A DNA stretch of 9,382 bases, taken from contig CANKPO010000034.1 of the NCBI GenBank assembly GCA_947484535.1, forward strand, positions 1-9,382. Direction: 5' to 3'. Source of the DNA: Caulobacteraceae bacterium (GTDB lineage: Bacteria > Pseudomonadota > Alphaproteobacteria > Caulobacterales > Caulobacteraceae). Position numbers and translations under genes: made by a program. Under the pieces are notes generated by a model, which did no database searches, was not told the origin of the DNA, and saw only the letters and a list, made by a program, of their open reading frames with translations. Positions 6,390-9,382 of this stretch are shown here, piece by piece (position 1 is the stretch's first letter; every line of letters starts with the position of its first letter).

Positions 6390-6437
6390 GTTAACGGCCC
6401 GATTTAAGGTTAATTCTAAATTTCTAAACCAATCCTA

Positions 6438-6451
6438 GTCCCTTCTGGGAC
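6438..6451 (-). terminator. possible weak hairpin downstream of the S41 peptidase gene
   Basis: GTCCC-TTCT-GGGAC pairs perfectly and could extend past an A.A mismatch. It lies 23 bp past the peptidase stop on the minus strand. There is no proper T-run after it, so it would be a weak or factor-assisted terminator at best. Confidence 0.3.
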
Positions 6452-6473
6452 AGGCAAAAGACCCTTAGGGGCC

Positions 6474-7961
6474 TTAATAGAAACCCGGCATATCGCGCTG
6501 GGCGGGACTGGGCACCGTGGCGGGAAGCAGGCGGCCCTTGAATGGTGCAGGCGCAGTTGCTGAGCTTTCAGGATCTGTTTCAGTCGGCATCCGCACAGCG
6601 CCGTCGGACATGGGCGTACAGCTTGCCCCGCTCAGCGCGGATAGTGCAGTAGCAGTCTGCCCTTCGGCTGGGTTTCCCATGGCCAAGGTCGGCGTGTCGG
6701 GTGCCGCGCAGGTCTTTTCACCCCGGCGATCAAAGACCGACTTTAAGCCGGTATAGTAATCACCATCCCCATCGGCATTTTTGGTCGCAAAGGCGATGAC
6801 GCGTAACCGGTCATCACACGCCGTCCGATCAATCGCGATCTGGCCGATTGGCTTGCCATAACTGTTCTCCCCCACCATCCAAATATTGCCCCGCGTCCAA
6901 GGCAACATTCCAGCGACGACCAATTCACTGGCCGACGCAGTGGATCCTGTCGTGATGAAGGCCAAGGCCCTTGGTGCGATGGATTGCGGTGCATCTTTGA
7001 ACAGATGGGTTGAATCCTGACTGGATTTTGACGGGCGAAACGCAATACGGCTGAACAGGTCTGTCGTCAGACGGCTGCGGCCCATCAGGTCGCCCATCAG
7101 GTCTGAGACACTCAGCAGTCCGCCGCCATTATAACGAAAATCGATCACAACCCGGTCGACCCCCGCCGTGCGAAACTGCTGAAAAGCGGCCCTTAAGGGG
7201 GTCTCTGCCGACGCAATAAAGGTCCGAAGATTGATATAGCCAATCGACTGACCACCACTATTGAGGATCTGGGTGCCGAAGGTCGGTGATACAGGCGGAA
7301 TACTGAACTCTGCCTTGGTCAATGTGACAGTCGTTTCGGTGCCGACCAAGGGCTGGTATCGGATCACGCGGGTGACACCGGCTGTGGAAGGGCCCAGCGC
7401 GTCAGACACCGCCGCGTTACCGCCGCGAACAAACAGATCACTGACGCTGACAAGGCTATCGGGCCTCTCCCCAACGGCCGTAATCCGAACGCCGCGCGTC
7501 AATCCGGCCGTAAAGGCGGGGCCGGTTTCATAGCTATCAAGGATGGTAACGGTGCGGTTGGTGCTGTCATAGCCGAGGCGGATACCGAAGGCTGCGGTCT
7601 GGCCGGTGGCAAAATAGGCATTTTCCTGAGCAATACTGGTCACATAGGTCGAAAACCGATCCTTATTCTGAGCCCGAGCTGTGGCCGTAAGGGCGTCAAT
7701 ATAGGCATTGACCGTGGAATAGGGTTCGGGGTCGAGATTGGCCGGAAGGTCTTCTGGGAAGAGATACCATTCCCGGATCTGCTGCGCGGCCCAGAGCTGG
7801 CGATCTCGCAGGGTGCAGGACTGAGACGGGGTGGGCGTTGGGCTCGGCGTCGGAGCGACAGCGGTCGTCCCACCGCCTCCGCCACCGCCGCCTCCACCGC
7901 AGCCGCTGACAAACAGGGCCGTGGCTAGGACAATCGACAGGAGGGAGCGCGTTTGGACCAT
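6474..7961 (-). CDS. S41-family (C-terminal processing) peptidase, lipoprotein
   Basis: A 495-residue exported serine peptidase. Residues 1-20 are a lipoprotein signal peptide ending in the lipobox VSG-C with Cys21 as the lipidation site, followed by ten glycines and a Pro/Thr/Ser linker (37-46), so it is likely tethered to a membrane on the periplasmic side. An N-terminal helical region (50-120) precedes a PDZ-like domain (about 125-215), then the S41 core: IGYINLRTF at 240-248, VVIDFRYNGGG at 271-281, TGSTASASE at 338-346 with the likely nucleophile Ser343, and GENSYGKPIGQ at 364-374 with the likely general base Lys370. The Ser-Lys pair, 27 apart, matches the CtpA/Tsp arrangement (25 in E. 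coli Tsp). The 75-residue tail is Ala/Pro/Thr-rich. Start is ATG at 7961 with a poor ribosome-binding site. Substrate unknown; the APH-type gene lies 194 bp upstream on the same strand. Confidence 0.88.
   Translation of the reverse strand: MVQTRSLLSIVLATALFVSGCGGGGGGGGGGTTAVAPTPSPTPTPSQSCTLRDRQLWAAQQIREWYLFPEDLPANLDPEPYSTVNAYIDALTATARAQNKDRFSTYVTSIAQENAYFATGQTAAFGIRLGYDSTNRTVTILDSYETGPAFTAGLTRGVRITAVGERPDSLVSVSDLFVRGGNAAVSDALGPSTAGVTRVIRYQPLVGTETTVTLTKAEFSIPPVSPTFGTQILNSGGQSIGYINLRTFIASAETPLRAAFQQFRTAGVDRVVIDFRYNGGGLLSVSDLMGDLMGRSRLTTDLFSRIAFRPSKSSQDSTHLFKDAPQSIAPRALAFITTGSTASASELVVAGMLPWTRGNIWMVGENSYGKPIGQIAIDRTACDDRLRVIAFATKNADGDGDYYTGLKSVFDRRGEKTCAAPDTPTLAMGNPAEGQTATALSALSGASCTPMSDGAVRMPTETDPESSATAPAPFKGRLLPATVPSPAQRDMPGFY
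7869..7898 (-). repeat. GGN codon run encoding ten glycines
   Basis: Ten consecutive Gly codons directly after the lipobox Cys of the S41 peptidase, using mixed third positions. It is a flexible spacer of the kind seen after the lipidated cysteine in Caulobacterales lipoproteins. It is a slippage-prone tract, but the frame is intact here. Confidence 0.85.
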
Positions 7962-8132
7962 AGGCCATCATGTCGCGCCATGCCGGAGCTTGTCTAGCGC
8001 AAAGACAGAGTTTCACTGCAAGATTGCGTTTGTTACCCTCTGGTAGGCTAAGGCTTCAAGGCAGATTGAGGGGCTCGTTTGCTTGCCGCCCAGAGCGAAA
8101 GGCCGCGCTTCAATTCCCCACCTTCACCCTCG

Positions 8133-8152
8133 CGCGCTGTGGGCGGAGCGCG
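8133..8152 (-). other. G+C-rich hairpin just past the APH-type gene
   Basis: CGCGCT...AGCGCG pair around an 8-base loop, 4 bp beyond the kinase stop codon on the minus strand. There is no T-run, so it is either a factor-dependent terminator, an mRNA-stabilising hairpin, or nothing. The rest of the 194-bp spacer to the S41 start shows no clear promoter. Confidence 0.3.
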
Positions 8153-8155
8153 GCG

Positions 8156-9076
8156 TCATATCACCAACCGGCTCGCTTCACGGATGCTGGCCAACGCCGT
8201 TGTGCGCATATGGGCCTCACGATTGGCTTCCAAGCCCCAAGAGCCCATCGCATGATTGGCCGCTGCAGCGACATAGAGCTGCCAAAGAGCGAGGCGCCGC
8301 CGGTCGAGGGGCTTTAAGCCCTGATAGGCCTGCAGAAATCTTTCAGCGCCATCGGACCCGACGACATATCGCAGCTCAAGCGCGGTACAGGCCACGTCTG
8401 ACAAGGGGTCACCACACGCGGCATCCTCCCAGTCCAAGACTCCAACCAAGTCCTCACCCCGCCACAGGAGATTACCCGCCCAGAAATCACCATGTAACAG
8501 CGCAGGAACACCGGCGCAGGGACTGTTTCCTATTGTGGAGAGCCCATGACGGAGTGCGTCAAATTCTCGGTCAAGAGGCAGATAGTCAAACAATTCCGGG
8601 AGCGGATCATTACGGATTGGCAGTAACGGAAAAGACGGGATTGGGACCGAATGGATAAGGGCCAGTAACTGCGCCATCTTCATAATTCGACGGTCTGCAG
8701 CGTCGTTTAGAACAGCGATTTCACCGTCAATATGATCCAAGATCAGAAATGGATGGGGGATATACCGAAGGCTTTCATCTAAGGCCAAGGCGCGCGGGGC
8801 ACAGATTGGAAGGCCCGTTAAGGCCCGCAAGAGGTCGAACTCAAGCGCCGCAGGGTGACCATTGTGATTGGGTCCATGGATGCGAATGACGACCGTTCGG
8901 CAGGGTTTGCCCTGTTCCTCAATGACCAGCCGATAGACATCTGCCGAAACCCCGCCGCTTAGCCCTATGGCCTCTACCAGGTTTGCTCCGGCTATGTGAG
9001 CGGCGACGACAGCCCTAAAGGCAGTGTCTGCCACGGAGGCCTTGACCCTAGGGGGCTGTGGCGGGAGCTTCGACAA
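8156..9076 (-). CDS. APH-family phosphotransferase (kinase of unknown small-molecule substrate)
   Basis: A 306-residue soluble kinase-like protein of the aminoglycoside/choline kinase superfamily. A glycine-rich nucleotide loop GLSGGVSADVYRL is at 38-50, the strand with the usual lysine reads VVIRIHG (Arg65), the catalytic Brenner loop is HGDFWAGN at 195-202 with Asp197 as base and Asn202 as metal ligand, and VLDWEDAACGDPLSDVA at 213-229 carries the DFG-like Asp215. Family members include aminoglycoside, macrolide, choline, thiamine, homoserine and cell-wall-sugar kinases; close relatives I recall are annotated only as phosphotransferase, so no resistance role should be assumed. The start is uncertain: TTG at 9076 has GGA 6 nt upstream, while GTG at 9034 (residue 15) has AAGG 5 nt upstream. 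Both keep all motifs. The S41 peptidase gene is 194 bp downstream on the same strand. Confidence 0.85.
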   Translation of the reverse strand: MSKLPPQPPRVKASVADTAFRAVVAAHIAGANLVEAIGLSGGVSADVYRLVIEEQGKPCRTVVIRIHGPNHNGHPAALEFDLLRALTGLPICAPRALALDESLRYIPHPFLILDHIDGEIAVLNDAADRRIMKMAQLLALIHSVPIPSFPLLPIRNDPLPELFDYLPLDREFDALRHGLSTIGNSPCAGVPALLHGDFWAGNLLWRGEDLVGVLDWEDAACGDPLSDVACTALELRYVVGSDGAERFLQAYQGLKPLDRRRLALWQLYVAAAANHAMGSWGLEANREAHMRTTALASIREASRLVI

Positions 9077-9128
9077 GACTGGTCCATTTTGGTTGAGTGC
9101 AATTTGAGATGCCCATAAAGGCGATCCT

Positions 9129-9145
9129 CAGTCTATGCCAGACTG
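9129..9145. repeat. inverted repeat CAGTCT-5-AGACTG
   Basis: A perfect 6-bp inverted repeat in the spacer between the APH-type gene and tRNA-fMet, one of several hairpins clustered there. It lies upstream of the kinase gene and could be an operator or a leader hairpin. Confidence 0.35.
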
Positions 9146-9160
9146 GATATCGAAAGGGTG

Positions 9161-9178
9161 GCGTTGCCCCTAAAACGC
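9161..9178. repeat. inverted repeat GCGTT-8-AACGC
   Basis: A perfect 5-bp stem with an 8-base loop, the second of the clustered hairpins. On the minus strand it follows the larger hairpin at 9194-9232 and a CTGCC-T-GGCAG palindrome (9182-9192). Confidence 0.35.
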
Positions 9179-9193
9179 GGCCTGCCTGGCAGA

Positions 9194-9232
9194 CACCAAC
9201 GCCCCGCTGAGTGGACCCCAAGCGGGTTGGTG
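9194..9232 (-). terminator. large hairpin downstream of tRNA-fMet
   Basis: On the minus strand CACCAAC-CCGCT pairs with AGCGG-GTTGGTG, giving about 12 bp with one 3-base bulge and a 12-base loop, 41 bp past the tRNA 3' end. No T-run follows directly; the nearest is TTTT about 20 bases on. It most likely ends or processes the tRNA (or rRNA-tRNA) transcript. Confidence 0.5.
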
Positions 9233-9272
9233 CGTGTGCGTATGACTGAAGGGTTATGAGAGTGTAACGCTT

Positions 9273-9349
<77 letters not shown>

Positions 9350-9361
9350 TCAAAGTCGGAT

Positions 9362-9382
9362 CGGGCTATAGAGCGCAGCCCG
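9362..9382. repeat. inverted repeat CGGGCT-9-AGCCCG at the right edge
   Basis: A perfect 6-bp inverted repeat 12 bp upstream of the tRNA 5' end. It could be a processing hairpin between 5S rRNA and the tRNA, or the terminator stem of an upstream gene. It may extend past the window. Confidence 0.4.

Noticed and set aside
8083..8658. A 191-codon plus-strand open frame
   Set aside because: Antisense to the APH-type kinase whose motifs are unmistakable; the His/Pro/Arg-rich translation looks like a shadow.

Overview
The window looks like chromosomal DNA from an alphaproteobacterium, most plausibly Caulobacterales or a relative. The evidence is a MucR/Ros-type regulator of the alphaproteobacterial sort, a textbook CtrA box (TTAA-N7-TTAAC) in front of one gene, an initiator tRNA with the A29:U41 anticodon-stem pair I associate with this class, and coding DNA of roughly 60% G+C. 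The species cannot be named from this sequence.

Layout. At the left edge is the 3' end of an RsmC-like 16S rRNA methyltransferase. It overlaps by 4 bp with a complete RsuA-type 16S pseudouridine synthase; both are on the plus strand and form a translationally coupled rRNA-modification pair. They converge, with a 4-bp shared CTAG, on a minus-strand cheW. Upstream of cheW, past a clear intrinsic terminator, lies a minus-strand mucR. The 674 bp between mucR and the next gene (2279-2952) contain a strikingly A+T-rich stretch (about 2336-2726; three 60-base rows hand-count to 25-27% G+C). It holds several perfect palindromes, a thrice-repeated octamer and one small open frame. A plus-strand DHA2-type MFS efflux pump follows. 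Its 3' end overlaps by 57 bp, tail to tail, with a minus-strand SPINDLY/OGT-like glycosyltransferase. That gene has the CtrA box in its upstream region.

Further right, all on the minus strand, are a lipoprotein of the S41 (C-terminal processing) peptidase family, an APH-type kinase of unknown substrate, a hairpin-rich spacer, and tRNA-fMet at the right edge. In alphaproteobacteria tRNA-fMet often ends rRNA operons, so an rrn operon may lie just beyond position 9382; this is inference.

How the genes fit together. CheW (chemotaxis coupling), MucR (in Caulobacter a partner of the CtrA cell-cycle circuit) and a CtrA-box-preceded TPR/OGT-like protein point to motility and cell-cycle control, possibly flagellin modification. 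The MFS pump, S41 lipoprotein and APH kinase have no obvious link to these. I see no CRISPR array, insertion sequence, prophage or recognisable defence system. The most unusual features are the A+T-rich spacer beside a MucR that has lost nearly all zinc ligands, the divergent CtrA-linked glycosyltransferase-like protein, and a C73 discriminator base in tRNA-fMet.
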